Assembly: GCF_000430705.1 (NCBI RefSeq)
Contig: NZ_AUMN01000031.1
Location: forward strand, 1-43,487
Source of the DNA: Arthrobacter castelli DSM 16402
GTDB lineage: Bacteria > Actinomycetota > Actinomycetes > Actinomycetales > Micrococcaceae
Direction of reading: 5' to 3'
Length of the DNA: 43,487 nt
Positions 1 to 7,875 of this stretch are shown piece after piece. Position 1 is the first letter of the stretch, and every line of letters begins with the position of its first letter. The position numbers and the translations under genes were made by a program. A model generated the notes under the pieces. That model had not been told where the DNA came from and did not search any database. It was given only the letters and a program-made list of their open reading frames with translations.

Positions 1-466
1 AAGCATGACCCTGGAAAAACACCTGATCACCACCACCGGGATGATCCTTACCCCGAAAGAAATGATTCAACCCCACCTCATACAGGGTCGCCGCACCGGC
101 ATACGTCGAAATATGACCCCCCACCCCAATACCGGGCCGCTGCGCACGATGGACCAACACCGCAGCATTCCACCGCAACCACGCCCGATACCGCCGCTCA
201 ATCTCCTCATCCCCGGGAAACACCGGCTCCTGATCCACCGGAATCGTATTCACATAATCAGTCGTCGTCACCATCGGCACCCCCACCGACTGCGCACCAG
301 CACGCTGCAACAACGACCGCATAATAAACTGCGCCCGCTCCGTACCCTGAACAGCAACCAACTCATCCCACGACTGAACCCACTCAGCCGTCTCCTCCGG
401 ATCGGCGTCGGCCCGGGTGCCGATCAGGCCAGTGAGGATTTCCGCTGTTTCATCGTGTGCGGACAT
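1..466 (-). CDS. aceE: Pyruvate dehydrogenase E1 component AceE, N-terminal part (cut by window edge)
   Basis: The minus strand is open from an ATG at 466 to the left edge, giving about 155 residues. The protein begins [20 protein letters not shown] and continues with a segment typical of homodimeric E1: a W-V-x-S-W-D-E-L motif, then [10 protein letters not shown], then the N-T-I-P-V-D-Q-E-P-x-F-P-G-D stretch and [17 protein letters not shown]-x-N-H-F-F-R-G. This is the ThDP-dependent subunit that decarboxylates pyruvate and passes the acetyl group to E2 lipoate in the cytosolic pyruvate dehydrogenase complex. A strong ribosome site (AAAGAGG) lies about 6 bases before the ATG. The rest of the roughly 900-residue protein lies outside the window, so its integrity cannot be judged. 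Confident identification from family knowledge. Confidence 0.93.
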   Translation of the reverse strand, partial: MSAHDETAEILTGLIGTRADADPEETAEWVQSWDELVAVQGTERAQFIMRSLLQRAGAQSVGVPMVTTTDYVNTIPVDQEPVFPGDEEIERRYRAWLRWNAAVLVHRAQRPGIGVGGHISTYAGAATLYEVGLNHFFRGKDHPGGGDQVFFQGHA

Positions 467-526
467 GACTACCTCTTTTCACCCGCGGCCTCGGCCACAG
501 GGACGTGCTTGCTCATTTCATGATAC

Positions 527-558
527 GGAATACAGTTTCCGCTATGCTAAATACAGTG
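527..558. promoter_or_regulatory. Direct repeat and small inverted repeat between aceE and an SDR gene
   Basis: AATACAGT occurs at 529-536 and again at 550-557, 21 bases apart, which is two helical turns. The first copy also sits inside a 14-base inverted repeat, GGAATACAGTTTCC (527-540). The element lies in the divergent gap between aceE (minus) and the SDR at 607 (plus), so it could be an operator. The half-site ATACAG also occurs in the TetR-type palindrome at 35906, but no regulator can be assigned here. Confidence 0.25.
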
Positions 559-606
559 AACTGCCCCCACAATGGATATGTCAATTACGGCTAAGGAGCA
601 TGTCAC

Positions 607-1371
607 ATGAAGCACACCACGATACCTGCCTCCGGCACCATTCTGATCACCGGCGGCGGATCAGGGATAGGCCGCGCGAGTGCACACGGCTTCCTCGATG
701 CCGGCTGGACGGTGGTGCTGGCCGGGCGCGGCCGCCCAGCGTTGGACGAAACCGCCGAAGACCATCCGCACGCCCATGTGATCCCCGCAGACATCACTGA
801 CCCCGCCGACGTCGAGCGGCTCTTTGACTATATCGGCACCGAAGTGGGGCGGCTGGATGTGCTGTTCAACAATGCCGGCACGTTCGGTCCCGCCGGAGCC
901 GTGGATGAGATTCCGATGGCGGCGTGGGAACAAACCGTTTCGGTGAACCTGACGGGCTCGATGCTGTGTGCGGCCGCGGCGGTGCGGCTGATGAAGGCGC
1001 AGCAGCCGCAGGGCGGGCGGATCATCAACAACGGCTCAATATCGGCCCATGCCCCGCGCCCCCTGTCCGCCGCCTACACCACCACAAAACATGCCATCAC
1101 CGGGCTGACCAAGTCGATTGAACTGGACGGGCGCCCATATGGCATCAGCTGCGGCCAGATCGACATCGGCAACGCGGCAACGGCGCTGATGGAGAACATC
1201 GGCAGCGGCCCGGGAGCGCTGCAGCCCGACGGCACTCGCAGGACCGAGCCGACCTTCCCCGTCGAGGAGGCAGCCGAGGCCGTGCTGTTCATGGCGCAGT
1301 TGCCGCCGTCGGCCTCGGTTGGCACGATGGTGATCACGGCCAGCGGGATGCCCTTCATCGGCCGCGGCTGA
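607..1371 (+). CDS. SDR-family NAD(P)-dependent oxidoreductase
   Basis: This 254-residue protein has the classical short-chain dehydrogenase layout. The nucleotide-binding TGGGSGIG is at residues 15-22, NNAG at 88-91, a serine-containing NNGSIS at 141-146, and the catalytic Y157-x-x-x-K161. The ATG at 607 is supported by AAGGAG about 10 bases upstream. Members reduce or oxidise a carbonyl/alcohol with NAD(P)H in the cytosol; the substrate cannot be read from the sequence. It lies 55 bases upstream of the nucleoside hydrolase on the same strand and may be co-transcribed with it. That could suggest a role on a sugar or nucleoside-derived compound, but this is only inference from position. Confidence 0.88.
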   Translation: MKHTTIPASGTILITGGGSGIGRASAHGFLDAGWTVVLAGRGRPALDETAEDHPHAHVIPADITDPADVERLFDYIGTEVGRLDVLFNNAGTFGPAGAVDEIPMAAWEQTVSVNLTGSMLCAAAAVRLMKAQQPQGGRIINNGSISAHAPRPLSAAYTTTKHAITGLTKSIELDGRPYGISCGQIDIGNAATALMENIGSGPGALQPDGTRRTEPTFPVEEAAEAVLFMAQLPPSASVGTMVITASGMPFIGRG

Positions 1372-1426
1372 CCAGCGCTATCGACCATCCGGCCTGCTCC
1401 GACGAGGCCCTGTGAACCGGAGAACA

Positions 1427-2392
1427 ATGCACCAACGGATCATTCTGGACTGCGACCCGGGCCACGACGACGCCATCGCGATGCTGCTGGCGCACGGCAA
1501 CCCCGGCATCGAGCTGCTGGCAGTGACAACCGTCGCCGGCAACCAGACGCTGGACAAAGTCACCCGCAACGCGCTGGCCGTCGCCCGCGTCGCCGGGATG
1601 ACGGGCGTCCCTTTCGCCTCCGGCAGCGCCCGGCCGCTGGTCCGGACCCTTCGGACGGCGGCGGACATCCACGGAGAAACCGGCCTGGACGGCCCGGCCC
1701 TGCCGGATCCTGCCCTCACGCTGGACCATCGGCACGCCGCTGACCTGATCATCGACACGGTGATGAACCACGACGCGTCAACGGTCACCCTGGTGCCGAC
1801 CGGACCGCTGACCAACATTGCGCTGGCCGTGCGCAAGGAACCACGCATCGCCGACAGGGTCCGTGAGGTGGTGCTGATGGGCGGCGGATACCACGCCGGC
1901 AATCAGACCGCGGCGGCGGAATTCAACATCATCGTCGATCCCGAGGCCGCGCATATCGTCTTCAACGAGCAGTGGCCACTGACCATGGTCGGCCTGGACC
2001 TGACCCACCAGGCGCTGGCCACCGAGGACGTCTCCGCCCGGATCGCCGCCGTCGGGACCGGCCCGGCACGCTTCGTCAGCGAACTGCTCGGCTTTTACTC
2101 CGGCGCGCACCGGCACGCCCGGAACCCACGGGACTCCCAAAGCACCGGTTTCCCGCCGGTGCATGATCCCTGCGCGGTGGCCAGGGTCATCGACCCCGCC
2201 GTGATGACCACCCGGCCCGCACCGCTGGATGTGGAGCTTTCGGGCACGTTGACCTTGGGGATGACGGTCGCCGACTTCCGCTCCCCTCCCTCGGCTGACT
2301 GCACGACGTCGGTGGCCGTGGACCTGGACACGGAGCGATTCTGGGCCTTAGTGGTCGACGCCGTCGAGCGGCTCGGCGGGGGCGGGCTGTGA
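1427..2392 (+). CDS. Inosine/uridine-preferring nucleoside hydrolase (Rih family)
   Basis: The 321-residue product starts MHQRIILDCDPGHDDA. This is the D-x-D-x-x-x-D-D calcium-binding signature of nucleoside N-ribohydrolases, with D8, D10, D14 and D15. A family-typical VVLMGGGYHAGN loop and an E-F-N-I-x-x-D-P-E-A-A segment follow near the middle, and HDPCAVA near the C-terminus carries the remaining metal-binding aspartate. The family splits nucleosides into base plus ribose. The ATG at 1427 has GGAGA close upstream; an in-frame GTG at 1412 would add five residues. The stop overlaps the ribokinase start by four bases, so the two are translationally coupled: hydrolase releases ribose, kinase traps it. 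Base preference is not determinable by eye. Confidence 0.92.
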   Translation: MHQRIILDCDPGHDDAIAMLLAHGNPGIELLAVTTVAGNQTLDKVTRNALAVARVAGMTGVPFASGSARPLVRTLRTAADIHGETGLDGPALPDPALTLDHRHAADLIIDTVMNHDASTVTLVPTGPLTNIALAVRKEPRIADRVREVVLMGGGYHAGNQTAAAEFNIIVDPEAAHIVFNEQWPLTMVGLDLTHQALATEDVSARIAAVGTGPARFVSELLGFYSGAHRHARNPRDSQSTGFPPVHDPCAVARVIDPAVMTTRPAPLDVELSGTLTLGMTVADFRSPPSADCTTSVAVDLDTERFWALVVDAVERLGGGGL

Positions 2393-3366
2393 GCGCCGGC
2401 TCCGCCAACGAGCGGACAGCGGACGTCAGCGGGCGAGTGCTCGTCGTTGGGTCCCTGAACATGGATCTGACCGTGCGCACCGAGCGGCACCCGGCCCCCG
2501 GTGAGACTCTCGCCGGATCTGAGCTGGTGCTCGCCCCGGGCGGCAAGAGCGCCAACCAGGCCGCCGCCGCCGGGGTGCTGGGGGCCGACGTCGTCCTCCT
2601 CGGGGCCGTGGGCGCGGACGGGCACGGCGACATGCTGCTGGACGCGGCCCGCCAAGCGTCGGTCGATGTCTCCGCGGTGTTGCGTCGTGAGGAAACGTCC
2701 ACCGGCACCGCCATGATCGTGGTCGACGCCGCCGGGGAGAACACCATCGTATTTTCGCCCGGCGCCAACGGCACCCTCAAACCCGAAGACGTCCGGACCG
2801 AATTGTTCGATGATGCCGCGGTATTGTGCCTGTGCCTGGAAATCCCCATGGACACCGTGCTCGCCGCCGCCCGTACCGCCGCCGGCACCGGGACTCAGGT
2901 GCTGCTCAACCTATCGCCCTACCAATCGGCCCCTGACGAACTACTGGCGCTGACCGATGTGCTGCTGGTCAACACGCACGAGGCCGCGCAGGTGCTGGGA
3001 CGCGAGTCCCTGGAGGGCATGGGCGCCGGCGGGCCGGACACCTCCGGATGGGAGGCGGTGCTGGCCGGGTTCGGCCGGCTCGGGGTGCCACGGGCCGTCG
3101 TCACGCTTGGCGCCGACGGCGCCGTCGTACTTGACGCCACGGCCGACGTCGGATCCCGGATCCAGCCGATCGCACCGACGGCGGTCGACGTCGTCGATAC
3201 CACCGGTTCCGGGGACGCCTTCACGGCGGCTATTGCGCAGCAACTGGCCGAGGGAGCTGCCCTGACGGACGCCGCGCACGTGGCGGCACGGGCCGGGGCG
3301 ATGGCCGCGACCCGCTCCGGGGCACAGTCCTCCTACGCCGCACTGCGACCGCCGAACGGGACGTAG
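2389..3366 (+). CDS. rbsK: Ribokinase (PfkB family)
   Basis: The 325-residue protein carries both PfkB signatures: GGKSANQAAAAG at 51-62 and DTTGSGDAF at 270-278, whose aspartate D276 is the catalytic base. The GSLNMDL segment near residue 21 and the substrate-binding N-terminal lid are typical of ribokinases, which phosphorylate ribose at C5 with ATP. It starts with GTG inside the stop region of the nucleoside hydrolase (four-base overlap), so it should be made at the same time. The roughly 15-residue extension before the first beta strand is slightly longer than usual. A kinase acting on another pentose or directly on a nucleoside is the alternative, but the coupling to a nucleoside hydrolase favours ribose. 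Confidence 0.88.
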   Translation: MSAGSANERTADVSGRVLVVGSLNMDLTVRTERHPAPGETLAGSELVLAPGGKSANQAAAAGVLGADVVLLGAVGADGHGDMLLDAARQASVDVSAVLRREETSTGTAMIVVDAAGENTIVFSPGANGTLKPEDVRTELFDDAAVLCLCLEIPMDTVLAAARTAAGTGTQVLLNLSPYQSAPDELLALTDVLLVNTHEAAQVLGRESLEGMGAGGPDTSGWEAVLAGFGRLGVPRAVVTLGADGAVVLDATADVGSRIQPIAPTAVDVVDTTGSGDAFTAAIAQQLAEGAALTDAAHVAARAGAMAATRSGAQSSYAALRPPNGT

Positions 3367-3415
3367 CGGACGGTCGCGGCCGGGCTCCTCCGGATGGTCC
3401 GGCTGCAGCCCCAGC

Positions 3416-4687
3416 TCATGCGACGGACTTAATCTTGACGACGAAGACCGCCCCCAGCAGACCGATGACTGCGGACGTGACGTACAGGGTCAAGTAGCCA
3501 CCTGCGGTCAGCACCAACGGACCTGCAATGACCGGGGCGAGCACCTGCGGCAGCGAATTGGCCACATTGATCACGCCCATGTCCTTTCCCCGGTCCGCCG
3601 CCGTCGGCAGCACCTCGGTGAGCAGCGCAAAGTCCACCGCCAGATAGGCACCAAAGCCAATCCCCAGCACGAGCGCACCGATAATCGCGCCGGTCATCGT
3701 CGGGAAGAAAGCCAGGATCAGGGACGCAGCCGCGATCACCGCCGACGAGGCAATGACGATTGGCTTGCGCTTCCCCATCCTGTCGCTGAGCCGTCCGCCG
3801 AGGACTGCCGTGACAATGGTCATCGCCGCGTAGAGGCCGGTCAGGATCAACACCCCATTGGCCGGCTCGGGATATCCTACCGCATCCTGCAGGAAGTAGA
3901 ACAGATAGAGCGTCACAATGTGATTACCCAGGTTGACGAGGAAACGGGTCAACCAGGCCCATCCGAAATCCGGGTACTGGCGCGGCGAGATGTAGAAGCC
4001 GGCGACGAACCTGGACCAGGAGAAGGGAGGCCGGTCGGCCGGATCGAGGCGCGCGTCGTGGCTGTTGACCACGTACGGCACTACGCTGAGGAACAGTGCC
4101 ACGGCGCAGACGATGTACCCGGCGACGAAGCCCGCCACGACCGCAGCGATGACGGCCCCGCCGACGAGCCCCACGGTCACCCCCATCCCGACCAGCCCGC
4201 CGATCCGCCCGCGCTGGGCACGCGGCACCCGGTCCGGCACGGTTGCGGTGATCGCGGCCACGGCGCCGTTGCATCCGGTCTGCACCAGGCACCACAGGAT
4301 CGTCATCGCGGCGATGTTCGGGGCACCGGCCAGACCCAGGAGGGCGGCGACGCCCAGGACGGCCCCGCCCAGCACCCACGGCACCCTGCGGCCGAATCGT
4401 GACGTCGTCCGGTCCGAGAAAGCCCCGAAGATGGGGTTGGCGACCAGCGATACGGCGGCACCACAGCCGGTCACCAGCGCCAGGATGGCTTCCTTATTCA
4501 CCGGGTCCAAAGCCTGCGCTTGCTGGGCCAGCAGCACCTGCAGCGGCCCGAAGAAGGCAGCGTTGATTCCCACATTGACCAGCACGACGGCGGCAACCCA
4601 GCCGGCGCGCACGTTCACCGTGGGTTCGGACAGCGCCGGCACCTTGGGCAGTGAGGCATCGCCGGGCACGGAGCGGGATGGGCTCAT
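3416..4687 (-). CDS. MFS transporter, possibly for nucleosides or sugars
   Basis: The 423-residue polytopic protein has about 12 hydrophobic segments. The loop between helices 2 and 3, around residues 86-100, is G-A-F-S-D-R-T-T-S-R-F-G-R-R, a clear MFS signature, and the equivalent repeat in the second half is GGRLSDRMGKRK. It is an inner-membrane secondary transporter. It converges on the nucleoside hydrolase/ribokinase pair (end to end, 49 bases apart) and diverges from the IclR regulator. A role in nucleoside or pentose uptake is plausible but rests on neighbourhood only. No ribosome site precedes the ATG, but a TGGACA/TACGCT pair ending seven bases before it would suit a leaderless transcript. 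Confidence 0.85.
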   Translation of the reverse strand: MSPSRSVPGDASLPKVPALSEPTVNVRAGWVAAVVLVNVGINAAFFGPLQVLLAQQAQALDPVNKEAILALVTGCGAAVSLVANPIFGAFSDRTTSRFGRRVPWVLGGAVLGVAALLGLAGAPNIAAMTILWCLVQTGCNGAVAAITATVPDRVPRAQRGRIGGLVGMGVTVGLVGGAVIAAVVAGFVAGYIVCAVALFLSVVPYVVNSHDARLDPADRPPFSWSRFVAGFYISPRQYPDFGWAWLTRFLVNLGNHIVTLYLFYFLQDAVGYPEPANGVLILTGLYAAMTIVTAVLGGRLSDRMGKRKPIVIASSAVIAAASLILAFFPTMTGAIIGALVLGIGFGAYLAVDFALLTEVLPTAADRGKDMGVINVANSLPQVLAPVIAGPLVLTAGGYLTLYVTSAVIGLLGAVFVVKIKSVA

Positions 4688-4694
4688 AGTCTGA

Positions 4695-4722
4695 AGCGTA
4701 CAACCTGCCGCGACGCTGTCCA
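4695..4722 (-). promoter_or_regulatory. Candidate promoter of the MFS gene (leaderless)
   Basis: On the minus strand TGGACA (4722-4717) and TACGCT (4700-4695) are 16 bases apart. The -10 ends seven bases before the ATG, which fits transcription starting at or next to the start codon. No Shine-Dalgarno sequence is present, in agreement with that reading. This is a pattern match only. Confidence 0.3.
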
Positions 4723-4759
4723 GGATCGATCAGCCGGAGCTGGTGTAGCCGCCGATGTG

Positions 4760-4789
4760 TTGGACCGTCGCCGAGGGACCGTTTAGCGT
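4760..4789 (+). promoter_or_regulatory. Candidate promoter of the IclR gene (leaderless)
   Basis: TTGGAC (4760-4765) and TAGCGT (4784-4789) are 18 bases apart, and the -10 ends six bases before the ATG at 4796. With no ribosome site in front of the ATG, a leaderless mRNA is likely; such mRNAs are common in actinobacteria. Confidence 0.35.
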
Positions 4790-4795
4790 GGTGCT

Positions 4796-5593
4796 ATGCC
4801 AGCCAGCCAGACCCCGGGTAAATCCAGTGCCAGTCCGCTGCTCGTCCTCAACAAGATCAGTGCGATCCTGGATTCCTTTTCGCTGACCCGCCCCGAGCTG
4901 AGCCTGGCTGACATCCGTGCCGCGACGGACATGCCCACCTCCACCGTGCAGCGGCTGGTACGGAACCTCACGGATCAGGGATTCCTGGAGCGGGACGGCG
5001 AAACGTACCGGATCGGCTTGAAAATGGCGTACTGGGCGGCCCCCGCCACCAAGGGGATCGAGGTGCTGGACCTGATCAGCCCGCTGTTGAAGGAGCTGCG
5101 GGACGCCACGGGTGAAACCGCATGCTTCTTCAAGTCGGAGCAGAATTACCGGGTGTGTGTCGGAATTGCTGAAACCAACCACGCCCTGCGCCGCGAAATG
5201 CATTTGGGCAAGATTCTTCCGCTGCATGCCGGCTCGGCGGGCCGGGTGCTGCTGGCATGGGAGCCCGAGCTGCTCGACCGCATCGTCACGGGGCCGCTGG
5301 AACCTATCACCGACTACACCATCACCACTGCGGAAAGCCTGCGAACGGCCGTGCAGCATACCCGCCGGGATGGCTTTGCCATCACCACCGGTGAGCGCGA
5401 GGACGGAGCATCCGGCCTGTCGGCACCGGTGTTCGACTCCGCCGTCGGGCTCGTCGGCTCTGTGACCATCAGCGGGCCGACACTGCGCATGCCGCTGTCC
5501 GTGTGCGAAGACTGGGTGGAGATCCTGCTGCAGACAGCCGAAAAGATGACACGATTGATCGGCGGACGCTACCCCGGCGAAGCCGGAGCGTGA
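4796..5593 (+). CDS. IclR-family transcriptional regulator
   Basis: The 265-residue protein has an N-terminal winged helix at about residues 14-75, including the recognition segment M-P-T-S-T-V-Q-R-L-V-R-N-L and the wing FLERDGETYRIGLK. A C-terminal IclR effector domain follows, with HAGSAGRVLLAWEP near residue 141 and a late R-E-D-G-A-S-G-L-S-A-P-V-F motif typical of the ligand pocket. Such regulators sense small organic acids or sugars as dimers. It is divergent from the MFS gene and convergent (25 bases) with the HMG-CoA-lyase-like gene, so it could control either the nucleoside carrier or the GntP-CoA transferase-lyase operon. The acid pathway fits the family better. Confidence 0.9.
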   Translation: MPASQTPGKSSASPLLVLNKISAILDSFSLTRPELSLADIRAATDMPTSTVQRLVRNLTDQGFLERDGETYRIGLKMAYWAAPATKGIEVLDLISPLLKELRDATGETACFFKSEQNYRVCVGIAETNHALRREMHLGKILPLHAGSAGRVLLAWEPELLDRIVTGPLEPITDYTITTAESLRTAVQHTRRDGFAITTGEREDGASGLSAPVFDSAVGLVGSVTISGPTLRMPLSVCEDWVEILLQTAEKMTRLIGGRYPGEAGA

Positions 5594-5617
5594 GCCGCCG
5601 TCAACCGTATGGTGGCT
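5593..5617. terminator. Weak stem-loop between convergent genes
   Basis: AGCCGCC (5593-5599) can pair with GGTGGCT (5611-5617) with one G-U pair and an 11-base loop, exactly in the gap between the convergent IclR and lyase genes. There is no T-tract, so this is only a candidate bidirectional terminator. Confidence 0.3.
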
Positions 5618-5618
5618 G

Positions 5619-6584
5619 TTAGCTGGTCCGTGCGCCGTCATCCGCGGACGCAGCGGGGCTCATCACCCAGTCGAACGCTTCTGCCTTGGACCGGGCGCCT
5701 TGGGCGGACTTCGAACGATTGGGTTCGGCCAGCTCGCTGACCAGTCCTTCCGAGAGCCGGACCAGGTCGCCGAACTTCGCGGGCGTGAGCCATGGCGGAC
5801 GGGTGGCGAACAGAATGTCCTCGCTGGAGGTGTTGCCGCTGGCGCCCGGGGCAAAGGGGCAGCCGCCCAGTCCGCCCAGGGCTCCGTCGACCATCGTGGC
5901 TCCGGCTTGGATCGCGGCCAGGGTGTTTGCCACGCCCAGGCCCCACGTGTCGTGCCCGTGGTAGACGACACGGCGGGCGGGAGTTTCGTCCCGGACACGC
6001 TCAATCAGGCCGGCGACCTGGGCCGGAACGGCCTGGCCCAACGTGTCGCAAATGACCACATCGCTTGTTCCATCGGCCCGTGGATCAGCTGCGATGTCCA
6101 GCACCCGCTGTTCGGGCACCATCCCTTCGAAGGGGCAGGTGAACGACGTCGCGATGCACAGCTGGATCCTTCCGCCGACGTCTTCTGCCAGCTTTACTGC
6201 CTCCGGCAACGCTTCCAGGCTCGCGTCGGTGGTGCGTCCGATGTTGGCTTTGTTGTGTGAATCGGTTGCCGACAGGCAATACTGGAAATTCCGCGCTCCG
6301 GCAGCCGCGGCTTTGGCCACGTGCCCTGGAGTGGCCACCCAGATCCAACACGCATCCAGCTCCTCCGCACTCAGGGCCTGGACCACCTCAAGCGTATTGG
6401 CCATGGGCGGCACCAGGTCTCCCCGCGCCATGGATCCCAGTTCGATGGATGTCACTCCCAGGCGCAGCAGTTCCCGGACGGTTTGCACTTTCCGTTCGGC
6501 GGACAGCATCTTCCCTGTCAGCTGCAGTCCGTCCCGCAGGGTGACGTCGCGCAGTTCCGCGGCAGGTTCCATGGTGAAGTTCAT
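5619..6584 (-). CDS. HMG-CoA lyase-like enzyme
   Basis: The 321-residue TIM-barrel protein has L-R-D-V-T-L-R-D-G-L-Q at residues 11-21 (metal and substrate binding) and the HMG-CoA lyase signature G-L-G-G-C-P-F-A-P-G-A-S-G-N with the catalytic cysteine C242. The metal-binding Y-H-G-H-D segment is also present. The family cleaves 3-hydroxy-3-methylglutaryl-CoA to acetoacetate and acetyl-CoA; relatives cleave citramalyl-CoA or similar esters. Its ATG overlaps the stop of the CoA transferase by four bases (ATGA), so the two are coupled. This pairing makes a CoA-activated branched hydroxy-dicarboxylic acid the probable substrate. Leucine breakdown is less likely, since no biotin carboxylase or acyl-CoA dehydrogenase is nearby. 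Confidence 0.9.
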   Translation of the reverse strand: MNFTMEPAAELRDVTLRDGLQLTGKMLSAERKVQTVRELLRLGVTSIELGSMARGDLVPPMANTLEVVQALSAEELDACWIWVATPGHVAKAAAAGARNFQYCLSATDSHNKANIGRTTDASLEALPEAVKLAEDVGGRIQLCIATSFTCPFEGMVPEQRVLDIAADPRADGTSDVVICDTLGQAVPAQVAGLIERVRDETPARRVVYHGHDTWGLGVANTLAAIQAGATMVDGALGGLGGCPFAPGASGNTSSEDILFATRPPWLTPAKFGDLVRLSEGLVSELAEPNRSKSAQGARSKAEAFDWVMSPAASADDGARTS

Positions 6585-7831
6585 GGCTGGACAGCCTCCT
6601 GAGGATTGGATGCGGCATCGATATCTTCGTCGGACATGCGCAACAGCCCGCCGAGGATCTCCGTGGTGTTTTCCCCCAGGTCCGGCCCGAGGTTGCGGAC
6701 AGGCAGTGATGTTTCGCCGATCACGGGCACCACTCCAGGGAATCCGACGTCGGTCAGCACTTCCTCGCCAGTGGAGACGTCGAACTTCTGGATCATACCC
6801 CTGGCGCTGTACTGCTCGTCCGCCGAGATGTCAGCAGCGCTGTAGATCGGCCCCGCCGGGACTCCGGCCGCGTCGAGTGCCTCCAGCGCTTCGGCGGCCG
6901 TACGCTGCATCGTCCAGTTGCCAATGGCTCCGTCGAGTTCTTCCCGCCGTTCCCATCGGCCGGCGTTGCTCTGCAGGTCCGGCGCTGAGCCGAGGTCAGG
7001 ACGGCCAATGAGTTCCATGTAGCGCTGGTAGATGGAGTCGCCGTTACCCGCGATGACGATGCTGGATCCGTCCTTGCAGAAGTAGGCGTTGGACGGCGCG
7101 ATCCCCTGCAACCGGCCGCCGACCCGTTCACGATGCACACCATAGGCTTCGTAGTCGGGCACCAGGGACTCCATCATGGAGAGCATCGCTTCGTTCAGGG
7201 CGACATCGATAATCCGCTCCTGCAGCGGCGATGCCGTCCCGGCCTCGCGCCGTTTCACTTCCCGCCGGTAAAGGCTCATCACTGCACCAAATCCTGCATA
7301 GAGCCCGGCGATGGAATCTCCGATGGAAACCCCCACGCGTACCGGTGGCCGGTCCGGATCGCCGACCAGATTGCGGAATCCACCGTACGCCTCAGCGACG
7401 GCGGCGAAGCCCGGGCGGCTGGACATCGGCCCCGTCTGGCCAAAGGCGGAGATCCGGGTGATGATCAGCTCCGGGTTCACCTCGTTCAGGACGTCCGGTC
7501 CCAGGCCCCACTTCTCCAATGTTCCGGGGCGGAAGTTCTCCAGCAGAATGTCGCACTGCTTCACCAGCTCCAGCACCGCCTGACGGCCCGCGTCGCTGCG
7601 CAGATCCAGCACGATCGACTTTTTATTCCGGTTGAGGGTCCGGTACAGCATTGACGTGTCGCCCTTGTACAGCCGCCAGTTGCGCAGTTCGTCACCGGTG
7701 CCGGGGCGCTCGACCTTAATCACTTCGGCGCCGAAGTCGGCCAGCAGCCGGCCGGCGGTGGGCGCCGCAATATAGTTCCCCAGCTCCAGCACCCTCACGC
7801 CTTCCAGCGGAGCGATAGTTTCGTCAGTCAT
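6581..7831 (-). CDS. CaiB/BaiF-family (class III) CoA transferase
   Basis: The 416-residue protein begins MTDETIAPLEGVRVLELGNY, the usual N-terminus of class III CoA transferases. It has L-A-D-F-G-A-E-V-I-K-V-E-R-P-G at 30-44, N-R-N-K-K-S-I-V-L-D-L near 68, and a G171-D172 pair where the catalytic aspartate is expected. The family moves CoA from a donor such as succinyl-CoA to a carboxylic acid. The reading frame stays open far upstream into the permease gene, but the ATG at 7831 has GAGGGG four bases before it and starts the conserved domain. It sits between permease and lyase genes, all on one strand, so it is probably the activating enzyme of the pathway. Confidence 0.92.
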   Translation of the reverse strand: MTDETIAPLEGVRVLELGNYIAAPTAGRLLADFGAEVIKVERPGTGDELRNWRLYKGDTSMLYRTLNRNKKSIVLDLRSDAGRQAVLELVKQCDILLENFRPGTLEKWGLGPDVLNEVNPELIITRISAFGQTGPMSSRPGFAAVAEAYGGFRNLVGDPDRPPVRVGVSIGDSIAGLYAGFGAVMSLYRREVKRREAGTASPLQERIIDVALNEAMLSMMESLVPDYEAYGVHRERVGGRLQGIAPSNAYFCKDGSSIVIAGNGDSIYQRYMELIGRPDLGSAPDLQSNAGRWERREELDGAIGNWTMQRTAAEALEALDAAGVPAGPIYSAADISADEQYSARGMIQKFDVSTGEEVLTDVGFPGVVPVIGETSLPVRNLGPDLGENTTEILGGLLRMSDEDIDAASNPQEAVQP

Positions 7832-7875
7832 GTCCCCTCTTTCGTTTGTCTTGTCAGTATGGATGGCCAGGCTCC

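Noticed and set aside
601-607. TGTCACA resembling an ECF41 -35 element
   Set aside because: It overlaps the SDR start codon and no CGTC/TGTC lies about 16 bases downstream.
4730-5641. 303-codon minus-strand frame opposite the IclR gene
   Set aside because: It is antisense to a well-supported IclR protein and its translation is Gly/Arg/His/Gln-rich without any domain; a GC-rich shadow frame.
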